Part shown: positions 26,990 through 34,278 of the stretch, one piece after another
Layout: each line of letters starts with the position of its first letter
Position numbering within the stretch: position 1 is the first letter of the stretch
Assembly: GCA_036307305.1 (NCBI GenBank)
Contig: JAXJXV010000020.1
Span: 33,666-97,665, forward strand
Origin: SIG607 sp036307305
GTDB taxonomy: Bacteria; Bacillota; Clostridia; Oscillospirales; Acutalibacteraceae
Direction: 5' to 3'
DNA: 64,000 nucleotides
Position numbers and translations under genes: made by a program
Notes under the pieces: generated by a model
Seen by the model: only the letters and a program-made list of their open reading frames with translations
Told to the model about the DNA's origin: nothing
Databases searched by the model: none

Positions 26990-28050
26990 TGGCAGTATGC
27001 AATGAATCTCATATTAAAAACGATATTAAGCTTTCGGCTTTTGCCCCCTGTTATATCATTTACGGAAATGACGGATATTTAAAAAGACAGAACGCTCTGA
27101 ATATTGTAAATGCGGTAGTGGATACTGAGGATATATTTAATTTTCAAAAATTCGTAGGGGAATGTTCCTTACAGGAGGTATACGACGCTAAGGAACAGCT
27201 GCCTCTTATGGCAGATAAAAAATGTATTCTTATTGAGGATTACGATTTCCTTGATTGCTCGGCTTCGGATTTTGAAAAGCTTCTTCAGATATGCGGAGAA
27301 AAAAGTGAGGACTGTGTCGTTGTTTTGCTTTTCACTGCTATAGATTTTGACTTAAAAAAATTACCCGACCGCTTTAAAAAGCTTGTGAGTGCTACCGAAA
27401 AATGCGGAGGCAGGGCAGTGCTTATTAATCACCGTCAGACAGGTGAGCTTGTTAAAACAGTAATTGGCGCCTGTGAAAAACGCGGTTGTTCTATGCGTAG
27501 CGATGTAGCAAGATTTTTTATTGATTACGTGTCCAGTGATACCGATACTATCATCAACGAGATTGAAAAGCTTTGCGCCTATAAGAAAAGCGGAAGCATT
27601 GACATACCTCTTATAAAGAAGATTTGTATACAGAATATTGAACAGTCTATTTACGATTTGTCTGCAAAAATTATAGGTAAAGACGTAGGCGGCGCTTTGA
27701 CACTGCTTGACGAGCTTCTTTATATGCGAATTAAACCTCTTATGATTCTCAGCACCGTGTCAAGCGTTTATGTTGATGCGCTCAGGGTTTATGCCGCCAA
27801 AAAAGACGGGACGAATATGGCTGAGTTTATAGAAAAATTCGGGTATTCAGGCAGAAGCTTTCTCATTGATAAGGCTGTTAAAAACCTTTCCATACTTACT
27901 GTCAAACAACTTAAAATTAGTATTGACGAGCTTTGCAGAGCAGATAATATGCTCAAAAGCTTTTCGGGTGAGGACAGAATTGTCCTTGAAGAGCTTATTG
28001 TACGTCTTTCCTATATAGCGTCAAAGGGTGAGTCCATTGATAAAAATTAA
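26989..28050 (+). CDS. holA: DNA polymerase III delta subunit
   Basis: 353 residues. The AAA+-like clamp-loader delta fold is recognised from YIIYGNDGYLKRQNALNIV at the start and from the C-terminal region around LLDELLYMRIKPLMILSTV. Delta opens the beta clamp. Its ATG overlaps the ComEC stop (TAATG). ComEC followed by holA is a common Firmicute gene order. Confidence 0.9.
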   Translation: MAVCNESHIKNDIKLSAFAPCYIIYGNDGYLKRQNALNIVNAVVDTEDIFNFQKFVGECSLQEVYDAKEQLPLMADKKCILIEDYDFLDCSASDFEKLLQICGEKSEDCVVVLLFTAIDFDLKKLPDRFKKLVSATEKCGGRAVLINHRQTGELVKTVIGACEKRGCSMRSDVARFFIDYVSSDTDTIINEIEKLCAYKKSGSIDIPLIKKICIQNIEQSIYDLSAKIIGKDVGGALTLLDELLYMRIKPLMILSTVSSVYVDALRVYAAKKDGTNMAEFIEKFGYSGRSFLIDKAVKNLSILTVKQLKISIDELCRADNMLKSFSGEDRIVLEELIVRLSYIASKGESIDKN

Positions 28051-28642
28051 GCAGACCGTAATTGTTGAGGGGAAATACGATAAAATCAATATTGAAAACT
28101 TTATTGATGCCTATATAATATCAACAGACGGCTTCAGAATATTTAAGGATAAAGAAAAAACAGACTTAATTAGAACACTTGCAAAAAACTGCGGAATTAT
28201 TATAATGACAGACAGCGACAGCGCAGGTATGGTTATACGTTCACACCTGAAAGGCGTTGTGGCTGAGGGCGAGATTATACAGGTCTATCTTCCGCAGATA
28301 AAAGGCAAGGAAAAAAGAAAAAATAAACACAGCGCCGAAGGCTTTTTAGGCGTTGAGGGACTTAGCGAGGAAGTTATAAAGGATGCGCTTTTAAAAGCAG
28401 GGATAAACGGTGAGTTTACTGAAAAAAGAAGCGAAAAAACCGTTACCAAAGCCCTGTTTTATGCGCTTGGGCTTTCGGGAAATGACGGCGCGGCGCTAAA
28501 AAGGGAAGAACTGCTTAAATATTTCAGGCTTCCCACGAATATGTCGGCTAATGCAATGCTTGATTATTTTGGACGGATTATGAGTAGCGAAGAATTTAAA
28601 GAGGAGTATGAGAAATGCCAAAAGCAAAAGGACAGCAATTAA
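28037..28642 (+). CDS. rnmV: Ribonuclease M5
   Basis: 201 residues from TTG 28037, six bases after AAAGGGTGAG; GTG 28028 is an alternative. The Toprim domain fills the first half: VIVEGKYDK with the catalytic Glu, and MTDSDSAG with the DxD metal site. The rest carries the DUF4093-type C-terminal region of RNase M5. The enzyme trims the 5S rRNA precursor. It overlaps holA by 14 bases and the WYL regulator by 28 bases. Confidence 0.9.
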   Translation: MIKIKQTVIVEGKYDKINIENFIDAYIISTDGFRIFKDKEKTDLIRTLAKNCGIIIMTDSDSAGMVIRSHLKGVVAEGEIIQVYLPQIKGKEKRKNKHSAEGFLGVEGLSEEVIKDALLKAGINGEFTEKRSEKTVTKALFYALGLSGNDGAALKREELLKYFRLPTNMSANAMLDYFGRIMSSEEFKEEYEKCQKQKDSN

Positions 28643-29610
28643 AAGAGATTGCTATACTTGACATTATTAAAAACTATTCTGATGAAGAAAATCCTGTAAA
28701 TGCGGTAGAAATTATCGAGAAGCTTAGTTCTATGGGCATTGAGGTTGAGCGTAAGGCTGTTTACAGAGGTATAGATGCTCTTATAGATTACGGATGTGAT
28801 ATAATTTTTACCCGTACGCCAAAGGCGGGATATTATCTCGTAGATAAGCTCTTTGAACTTCCCGAAATATATCTGCTCACCGACGCCGTACAGGCGGCAA
28901 GTTTTATAACGGTAAAAAAGACCAGAGAGCTTGTTAAAAAGCTTGACGGTATGCTTAGTGAGGGCGAAAGACGTAAAAGGGAAAAGGGTCTTTATATAGA
29001 CAACGGACGAAAGTGCGAGAATGAGGAAATATATTATAATATAGATACTCTTTCCAGAGCTATAAGCGAAAATAAAAAGGTTAGCCTTGTGTACTCTGTG
29101 AGAAAAATTTCATCTGACAGAAAAATAGTTATGCAGAGCAAGGAATATAAGGTATCCCCATACGCGCTTATATGGCAGAACGAGCATTACTATCTTGTTG
29201 CTAATAACGAAAAATACGATAATCTTATGCATATCCGCCTTGACAGAGCCCGTAAAATAAGCATTACTAAAGAGAACGCGCGTCATTTCAGCGAGGTTAG
29301 TAGCTATACCGATAAATTTGATATAGCTGATTATGCTTCGAAGAGCTTTCAAATGTATACGGGTGAACTGTGTAATATCGAGTTTGAGTGCAAGGAAGAA
29401 ATACTTGAACAGGTTGTAGACCGTTTTTCTGATAAAATATTTATAAGAAATTTTGAAAACGGCTGGTTTACCTTTTCTACCGACGTAAATCTCAGCGAAG
29501 GACTTGTAAACTGGATACTTCAGTTTTCAGACAGTATAATTGTAAAAGCGCCTGATAAGCTTGTAGAAATGCTTAAAAAAAGAGTGGAAGCGGTTTTGAC
29601 GTTGTACTGA
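28615..29610 (+). CDS. WYL-domain transcriptional regulator
   Basis: 331 residues. The N-terminal winged helix (about 5-70) includes VERKAVYRGIDALIDYG. The WYL domain (about 145-240) shows VSPYALIWQNEHYYLVANNE and HIRLDRARKI. A WCX-like C-terminal extension follows. WYL regulators sense ligands or nucleic acids and often control stress or defence genes. It has no obvious target here and ends the housekeeping operon. The tRNA-Ser promoter starts 20 bases later. Confidence 0.88.
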   Translation: MPKAKGQQLKEIAILDIIKNYSDEENPVNAVEIIEKLSSMGIEVERKAVYRGIDALIDYGCDIIFTRTPKAGYYLVDKLFELPEIYLLTDAVQAASFITVKKTRELVKKLDGMLSEGERRKREKGLYIDNGRKCENEEIYYNIDTLSRAISENKKVSLVYSVRKISSDRKIVMQSKEYKVSPYALIWQNEHYYLVANNEKYDNLMHIRLDRARKISITKENARHFSEVSSYTDKFDIADYASKSFQMYTGELCNIEFECKEEILEQVVDRFSDKIFIRNFENGWFTFSTDVNLSEGLVNWILQFSDSIIVKAPDKLVEMLKKRVEAVLTLY

Positions 29611-29629
29611 AAAACAAAATAAAAAAGGC

Positions 29630-29658
29630 TTGACTTTTTAACAGTGTTATTATATAAT
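29630..29658 (+). promoter_or_regulatory. tRNA-Ser promoter
   Basis: TTGACT at 29630-29635 and TATAAT at 29653-29658 are 17 bp apart, about 24 bases before the mature tRNA. Confidence 0.85.
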
Positions 29659-29681
29659 CATTAAGTCACAGCCAAACATAC

Positions 29682-29773
29682 GCAGAGATGGCTGAGTTGG
29701 TCTAAGGCGCCCGACTGGAAATCGTGTAACGGCTTAAACCCGTTCGGGGGTTCGAATCCCCCTCTCTGCGCCA
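29682..29773 (+). tRNA. tRNA-Ser (anticodon GGA)
   Basis: 92 bases with encoded CCA. The acceptor arms GCAGAGA (29682-29688) and TCTCTGC (29763-29769) pair perfectly, with discriminator G at 29770. The anticodon loop CTGGAAA holds GGA at 29717-29719. The long variable arm (around GTGTAACGGCTTAAACCCGTTC) and the T arm GGGGGTTCGAATCCCCC are typical of class II tRNA-Ser. Confidence 0.95.
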
Positions 29774-29807
29774 AAAAATCGACTTGCTTTTGCAAGTCGA
29801 TTTTTTT
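29774..29807 (+). terminator. tRNA-Ser terminator
   Basis: ATCGACTTGC and GCAAGTCGAT pair around TTTT, with A's before and seven T's after. It begins at the CCA end. Confidence 0.9.
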
Positions 29808-29809
29808 AT

Positions 29810-29999
29810 CCATTGCGAAAGCAATGGCATATCATCAAGGGCGACTTGTCGCCCTTGTATCTCATCAGTCCGTAAGGACTGTATATCATCACGCGTAGCG
29901 TGTATCAAAAAACCTTTCGCAATGATGATATACAAAACTAAAGTTTTGATGATATGCAATTCCTTGCGGAATTGGTGATATACAACGGCTATGCCGTTG
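29810..29999. repeat. Array of seven hairpins with a shared linker motif
   Basis: This fills most of the 496-base gap between the WYL and CLC genes. Seven short hairpins follow each other: 29810-29827, 29837-29856, 29866-29881, 29890-29902, 29933-29948, 29957-29974 and 29983-29999. Their stems differ in sequence but pair perfectly or nearly so. The linkers are alike: CATATCATCA, GTATCTCATCA, TATATCATCA and TATCA in the left half, then the reverse complement (TGATGATATAC, TGATGATATGC, GTGATATAC) in the right half. Short frames run through it on both strands, but it has no codon logic or ribosome site. Non-coding, unnamed; a mobile repeat or structured RNA is possible. Confidence 0.8.
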
Positions 30000-30031
30000 A
30001 TTTAATATGTAGTAGTTCAAACACATAACTT

Positions 30032-30067
30032 AAAAAATCAACAAGTTTCTGCTTGTTGATTTTTTTT
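30032..30067 (+). terminator. Second terminator-like hairpin beyond the array
   Basis: ATCAACAAG (30037-30045) and CTTGTTGAT (30052-30060), with A's before and T's to 30067. It resembles the tRNA terminator in layout and closes the hairpin array on the right. The bases 30000-30031 hold nothing recognisable. Confidence 0.75.
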
Positions 30068-30105
30068 AGGGTTTCTGCTATACTGTTTTGGTTGAGGTGA
30101 TAATT

Positions 30106-31338
30106 ATGGAATGTGAGATAGTTATAAAAAAGACCTTTAAATATATTATTAAATGGCTTTTGCTCGGCTTATTAATGGGCGCGGTTTGCGGTAGTATTGG
30201 CGCACTTTTTACAAAAGTGATTTCTTTTGTAACAAATTTAAGAATGAATAACAGCTTTATGGTTTTTCTTTTACCCGTGGGTGCAGTGGCTACCATATTT
30301 TTGTACAGGCTTTTGAATACAGAAAAAATCAGTACCGATGCGGTTATAGAAAGTCTTTTGACAGGCAAGGGCGTTTCGCCCCGTATTATTCCTGCAATAT
30401 TTACCGCTACTGTGATTTCTCAGGCGTTTGGCGCTTCTTCGGGAAAAGAGGGCGCGGCGTTGCAGCTTGGCGGAGGTTTTGCAGGTATATTCAAAAAAGT
30501 ATTCGGACTTAATGAAAATGAGGGAAAAATTCTCACTGCCTGCGGTATGGGCGCATTATTTGCCGCCCTTTTCGGCACTCCCGTGGGAACCTGTGTTTTT
30601 GCCTTGGAGGTTGCAGTTGTGGGCAGACTGTTTTTGTCTGCGATTTTTCCCACCTTAGTTTCTTCTTTAAGCGCCGTTTTTGTGGCGCGTTTGTTGGGTG
30701 AATACGGAGAACGTTTCAGCGTTTATAATATACCGTCGTATACGGTAATAAACTTTTTAAAGGTTGCACTAATAGCGTTAGCGGGTATGATTGTCTGCGG
30801 TTGCTTTTGCTATTTATTAAGCTTTGCAGAAAAATATTTACCGAAAATTATAAAAAACCCGTATTTCAGAATTCTTTCAGGCGCAGTTGTTTTGATTGCT
30901 CTGACCTTGCTGACAAAAAGCACCGATTATAACGGTACGGGCGCTCATATTATCCACCGTATTATGAACGGCGGACAGGTTGACAGTTTTGCTTTTTTAA
31001 TTAAAATTTTGTTTACGGTTATATCGGTTTCCTGCGGTTTTAAGGGCGGGGAAATTGTTCCGACCTTTTGTATAGGCGCCTGTCTTGGCTTTACCTTGTC
31101 TTCTGTTTTAGGTGTGGACGGCGTATTTGCCGCGGCAGTCGGTATGCTTTCGCTTTTCTGCTGCGCTACAAAATGTCCTTTGGCTACTCTTATAATCGGA
31201 ATGGAAATGTTCGGATATAAGGGCGCGGTATTCTATTTTATAGCAGTTATGGTGAGCTTTATGCCCTTTGTTAAGGGACTGTATAAATCACAAATAATTG
31301 ACTTTTCTTTTAGAAAGTATTATCATAGTAACAGATAG
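30106..31338 (+). CDS. CLC-family chloride/fluoride channel or antiporter
   Basis: 410 residues with about ten hydrophobic segments. The CLC signature is seen as GASSGKEGAALQLGG (about 110-124), where the Glu is the gating/proton glutamate position, and as GMGALFAALFGTPVG. The bacterial chloride type usually has GREGP; here the residue after KEG is Ala. It may move chloride, fluoride or another anion, and ion choice cannot be decided. Start: ATG 30106 with GAGGTGA at 30094-30100; the in-frame GTG upstream lacks one. No cytosolic CBS domain. Confidence 0.85.
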   Translation: MECEIVIKKTFKYIIKWLLLGLLMGAVCGSIGALFTKVISFVTNLRMNNSFMVFLLPVGAVATIFLYRLLNTEKISTDAVIESLLTGKGVSPRIIPAIFTATVISQAFGASSGKEGAALQLGGGFAGIFKKVFGLNENEGKILTACGMGALFAALFGTPVGTCVFALEVAVVGRLFLSAIFPTLVSSLSAVFVARLLGEYGERFSVYNIPSYTVINFLKVALIALAGMIVCGCFCYLLSFAEKYLPKIIKNPYFRILSGAVVLIALTLLTKSTDYNGTGAHIIHRIMNGGQVDSFAFLIKILFTVISVSCGFKGGEIVPTFCIGACLGFTLSSVLGVDGVFAAAVGMLSLFCCATKCPLATLIIGMEMFGYKGAVFYFIAVMVSFMPFVKGLYKSQIIDFSFRKYYHSNR

Positions 31339-31363
31339 TTTTATTCTACGGAGATAATGAATT

Positions 31364-32548
31364 ATGAATTCGGTTTCGTTAAGGCCTAACAGAGACGTTC
31401 GTTTGGCGCGGATTCTCATACTTCTTGCGGCATTCTCCTGTTTTATACATTTCGTTGCGGCAAGAATAGTGATAGGCGCTACAAGTATAGTCTTTTGTTT
31501 ATTAAAAGGCACAAGAGATAAAATTTATGCCGATAAAGGTAATATAATTCTTACTGCTTTTACACTTATAACCTCTGTTGTTGCGCTGGTTTACGGCAAT
31601 TATATCGGTCTTTTGAGAACGCTTGTATTTGCCGCAATGATGGTTGTTTTTAGCGTCACCGTAAAAATTATTACTAAAGGCTTTTATGAACTTCTTCTGA
31701 ACGTTATGTGCGTAGGCTCAAGTGTGGCTACCGCTTACAGTATCGTTGAAAAAATTATAAACGAGCCGAAATTTGACGGCTACAGATGCGAAGTGTTCTT
31801 TACAAACGCCAACTTTTTCGGCGTTGCGGTAATGTTCGTAATACTTATCTGCGCGTATAAGGTGGTCAGCAGAGTAAAGAATTATTTTGTATATTTTGCG
31901 GTTGCCGCCTTTAACGCCGTGGGACTGTACCTTAGCGGAAGTATGAGTCTTTGGATAATAGCGGCAATAGGTATTGTTCTTTTACTTATTTTTAATCACG
32001 ATTATAAGCTTCTTGCGGTATTTCTCGGCGCGGTTATTTGCGCTCTTACGATTATTATACTTATACCTCAGTTCGTGCCGCGAATCAGTGAAATCGGCGG
32101 AACTACCGATAACAGAATAAAAATATGGAGTTTTTCTATCGAGCAGATAAAAAAATCACCGATTTTCGGACACGGATTTTTCAGCTATAAGCATCTTTAT
32201 AATACCCTATCTCCTACCCGTCCCGATATTTATAAGGCGGCTCTTGCGCATAATCTGCTGCTTGAGTGTCTGCTTAGTCACGGTCTTGTGGGAACTACTC
32301 TTATAGGCGCTTATCTTGGCGTTTTTATAAAAAGACTTATACACTGTCACGACGGACTTAAAAAGTATTCTAAGGAATATAGTCATATAATATTTGCTAT
32401 TGCCACCGCTGCTGCTGTTGCCTGTTACGGCGTAATGGATACCACGTTTATCTGGGTACAAAGCGGAATGATTTTCCTGTTTATAGTCAGCGGAATCGGT
32501 GTTGATGAAAGAAAATTAAAGCATATAAGGAAAGGAAACGTAAAATGA
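31364..32548 (+). CDS. O-antigen ligase/polymerase-like membrane protein
   Basis: 394 residues with ten or more hydrophobic segments. The large periplasmic-type loop and the motif AHNLLLECLLSHGLVG near residue 290 are the Wzy_C/O-antigen ligase signature. In Gram-positive bacteria such proteins polymerise or attach surface glycans. No glycosyltransferase genes lie nearby. CGGAG precedes the ATG. Its end overlaps mgsA by four bases (ATGA). Confidence 0.82.
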   Translation: MNSVSLRPNRDVRLARILILLAAFSCFIHFVAARIVIGATSIVFCLLKGTRDKIYADKGNIILTAFTLITSVVALVYGNYIGLLRTLVFAAMMVVFSVTVKIITKGFYELLLNVMCVGSSVATAYSIVEKIINEPKFDGYRCEVFFTNANFFGVAVMFVILICAYKVVSRVKNYFVYFAVAAFNAVGLYLSGSMSLWIIAAIGIVLLLIFNHDYKLLAVFLGAVICALTIIILIPQFVPRISEIGGTTDNRIKIWSFSIEQIKKSPIFGHGFFSYKHLYNTLSPTRPDIYKAALAHNLLLECLLSHGLVGTTLIGAYLGVFIKRLIHCHDGLKKYSKEYSHIIFAIATAAAVACYGVMDTTFIWVQSGMIFLFIVSGIGVDERKLKHIRKGNVK

Positions 32549-32925
32549 AAATTGCTCTTATTGCGCACGATAAAAAGAAAAACGATATAATCGAGCTTGC
32601 TAAAAAGTATAAGGACGTGCTTGACGGTCACGAGCTGTATGCTACGGGTACGACGGGTACGCTTATAATGGGAGAAACAGGCCTTGCTATTTACCGTATG
32701 AAAAGCGGTCCCCTTGGAGGCGACCAACAGATAGGCGCTATGCTTGCCGACGGTAATATGGACCTTGTTATATTTCTTCGAGACCCTCTTACCGCTCAGC
32801 CTCACGAGCCTGACGTATCAGCGCTTCTGCGACTTTGCGACGTCCAGAAAATTCCTCTTGCTACCAATGAGAAAAGCGCCACCGTTATGCTTGAAGCTAT
32901 GAAGAATAAAATATATTTTGACTAA
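32545..32925 (+). CDS. mgsA: Methylglyoxal synthase
   Basis: 126 residues, standard size. It turns dihydroxyacetone phosphate into methylglyoxal, a phosphate-releasing bypass of glycolysis. Signatures: IALIAHDKKK, the phosphate loop LYATGTTGTL, the catalytic-Asp region SGPLGGDQQIGAM, and FLRDPL. It shares a transcript with the O-antigen-ligase-like gene and ends at a strong terminator, so it is not part of the sugar operon downstream. Confidence 0.95.
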   Translation: MKIALIAHDKKKNDIIELAKKYKDVLDGHELYATGTTGTLIMGETGLAIYRMKSGPLGGDQQIGAMLADGNMDLVIFLRDPLTAQPHEPDVSALLRLCDVQKIPLATNEKSATVMLEAMKNKIYFD

Positions 32926-32926
32926 G

Positions 32927-32960
32927 CAATACCCAAGACTTTACAGTCTTGGGTATTTTT
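32927..32960 (+). terminator. Terminator after mgsA
   Basis: AATACCCAAGACT and AGTCTTGGGTATT pair perfectly (13 bp) around TTAC, then T's follow. Confidence 0.92.
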
Positions 32961-33047
32961 GTTTAAAAAGTCGCTTTTGTCAAATTTTCGTCTGAATAGA
33001 CTATTGACGGGAACACTATTATAGGCTTTAATAAAAGTGGTGATTCT

Positions 33048-33938
33048 ATGAATTATTTTAAGTTCAATCTTGAATATGGAATTAAGGTTGCTGTCGTGGG
33101 TAGGGAGCATCTTGTTCCGCCGCGTCTTCATAGAGAAAGAAAGACAGATTATTACATTCTTTATTACGTAACCGAGGGAAGTCTTGAGCTTCAGGTGGAC
33201 GGTAGAAACGTTATGCTTTCAAAGGGCGACGTTTATATCTTCAACAAAGGTTCTTGTCAAAAGCCTGTAAAGTCCTGTGACTGCGAGTATTATTTTGCTC
33301 ATTTTGATTCTCTTGGTGCCGGTTGCTGTGATGACGATAACTACATTGAAAATCTCCGTCAGAAGAATATAGATTTTATTAAGGAAAGTCCTTACGGCTT
33401 CAGACGTTTCAATGATTACAGTATTTACGTTTTGCAGTCGCTTAATATACAGGATAAAAATACGGCTGATTATCTTGCCGCAAGGCTTAAGGCGTCGGCT
33501 TCTCCTATGAATGAGAGCAGTGTGCAGAAAACCCTTGATATCTGCACAAGCTTTACAGGAATTTTGCTGTTCCTTGAGAAAATAGGGGAAAATGATACTG
33601 CTATTGGTAAAATGCACCGACAATCCTATGACAACGTTAAAAATATTGCTGACTATATTAACGAGAAGTTTATGGAAAATATTGACGGAAAATCTATTGA
33701 AAAGATGTTTTCCATTAATTACGATTACGCTAACAGAATATTCAAGCAGTATTTCGGGCTTAGTATTAACCGCTACCGTAATCAGCGACGTATAGACAGA
33801 GCCAAGTTTTTACTTGCAACAACTGATAAAACCCTTGAGGAAATAGCTCAGGAAATAGGTTTTGACGATAAGTATTATTTTTCAAGACTTTTTGCAAAAT
33901 ATGAAGGAATCTCTCCTTTAAATTATAGAAGCAGATAG
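33048..33938 (+). CDS. AraC-family regulator with N-terminal cupin
   Basis: 296 residues. The cupin-like sugar-sensing domain (about 20-100) includes YYVTEGSLELQVDGR and LSKGDVYIF. The C-terminal AraC double helix-turn-helix (about 195-290) includes FGLSINRYRNQRRIDRAKFLL and IAQEIGFDDKYYFSRLFAKYEGISPLNYR. It is the first gene of the long operon to 43197 and very likely its activator, responding to the sugar that the operon degrades. A TTGACG box at 33004 could be the -35, but the -10 is weak, as expected for an activated promoter. GTGGTGA precedes the ATG. Confidence 0.9.
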   Translation: MNYFKFNLEYGIKVAVVGREHLVPPRLHRERKTDYYILYYVTEGSLELQVDGRNVMLSKGDVYIFNKGSCQKPVKSCDCEYYFAHFDSLGAGCCDDDNYIENLRQKNIDFIKESPYGFRRFNDYSIYVLQSLNIQDKNTADYLAARLKASASPMNESSVQKTLDICTSFTGILLFLEKIGENDTAIGKMHRQSYDNVKNIADYINEKFMENIDGKSIEKMFSINYDYANRIFKQYFGLSINRYRNQRRIDRAKFLLATTDKTLEEIAQEIGFDDKYYFSRLFAKYEGISPLNYRSR

Positions 33939-33949
33939 GTGATTTAAGT

Positions 33950-34267
33950 ATGAAAAGAATTGGAACTGTAACTAAGGTTAAAGAGGGTATGATGGATGCT
34001 TATATAAAAATCCATGACGAAATCTGGGATGATGTGGTTGAGGCTTCTCATTCCTGCGGTACCCGTAATTTTACTATTTTTGCTATAGGTGATTATCTTT
34101 TCTCGTATAGCGAATACGTCGGCGATGATTTCGAAGCTGATATGAAGCGTAAAGCAGAGCTTCCTGCAATAAAAAAATGGAAAGAAGCAACGGGCGCTAT
34201 GCTTACTCCGGTTAATGAGGAACAGGCAAGTATTATGCTGAAAGAAATTTTCCATCACGATTTTTAG
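33950..34267 (+). CDS. L-rhamnose mutarotase family protein (RhaM-like)
   Basis: 105 residues of the small ferredoxin-like RhaM/YiiL fold. KRIGTVTKVKEGMMDAYIKIHDEIW holds the family's start and His, read as KRIGTVTKVKEG and YIKIHDEIWDDV; ELPAIKKWKEAT is the C-terminal signature. RhaM speeds the change between anomers of L-rhamnose. Its presence hints at a 6-deoxy or L-configured sugar, but no rhamnose isomerase, rhamnulokinase or aldolase is nearby. AGGTGA precedes the ATG, 11 bases after the AraC gene. Confidence 0.85.
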   Translation: MKRIGTVTKVKEGMMDAYIKIHDEIWDDVVEASHSCGTRNFTIFAIGDYLFSYSEYVGDDFEADMKRKAELPAIKKWKEATGAMLTPVNEEQASIMLKEIFHHDF

Positions 34268-34278
34268 AGGTGTCAGTT

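Noticed and set aside
29784..29978. Small protein-coding gene in the hairpin array
   Set aside because: Open frames on both strands are by-products of the repeats. They cross the tRNA terminator, lack a ribosome site and their translations look random.
29810..29999. CRISPR array
   Set aside because: Linkers of 5-11 bases with self-pairing 13-20-base units are too short and palindromic for repeat-spacer units, the linkers flip orientation, and no cas gene is near.
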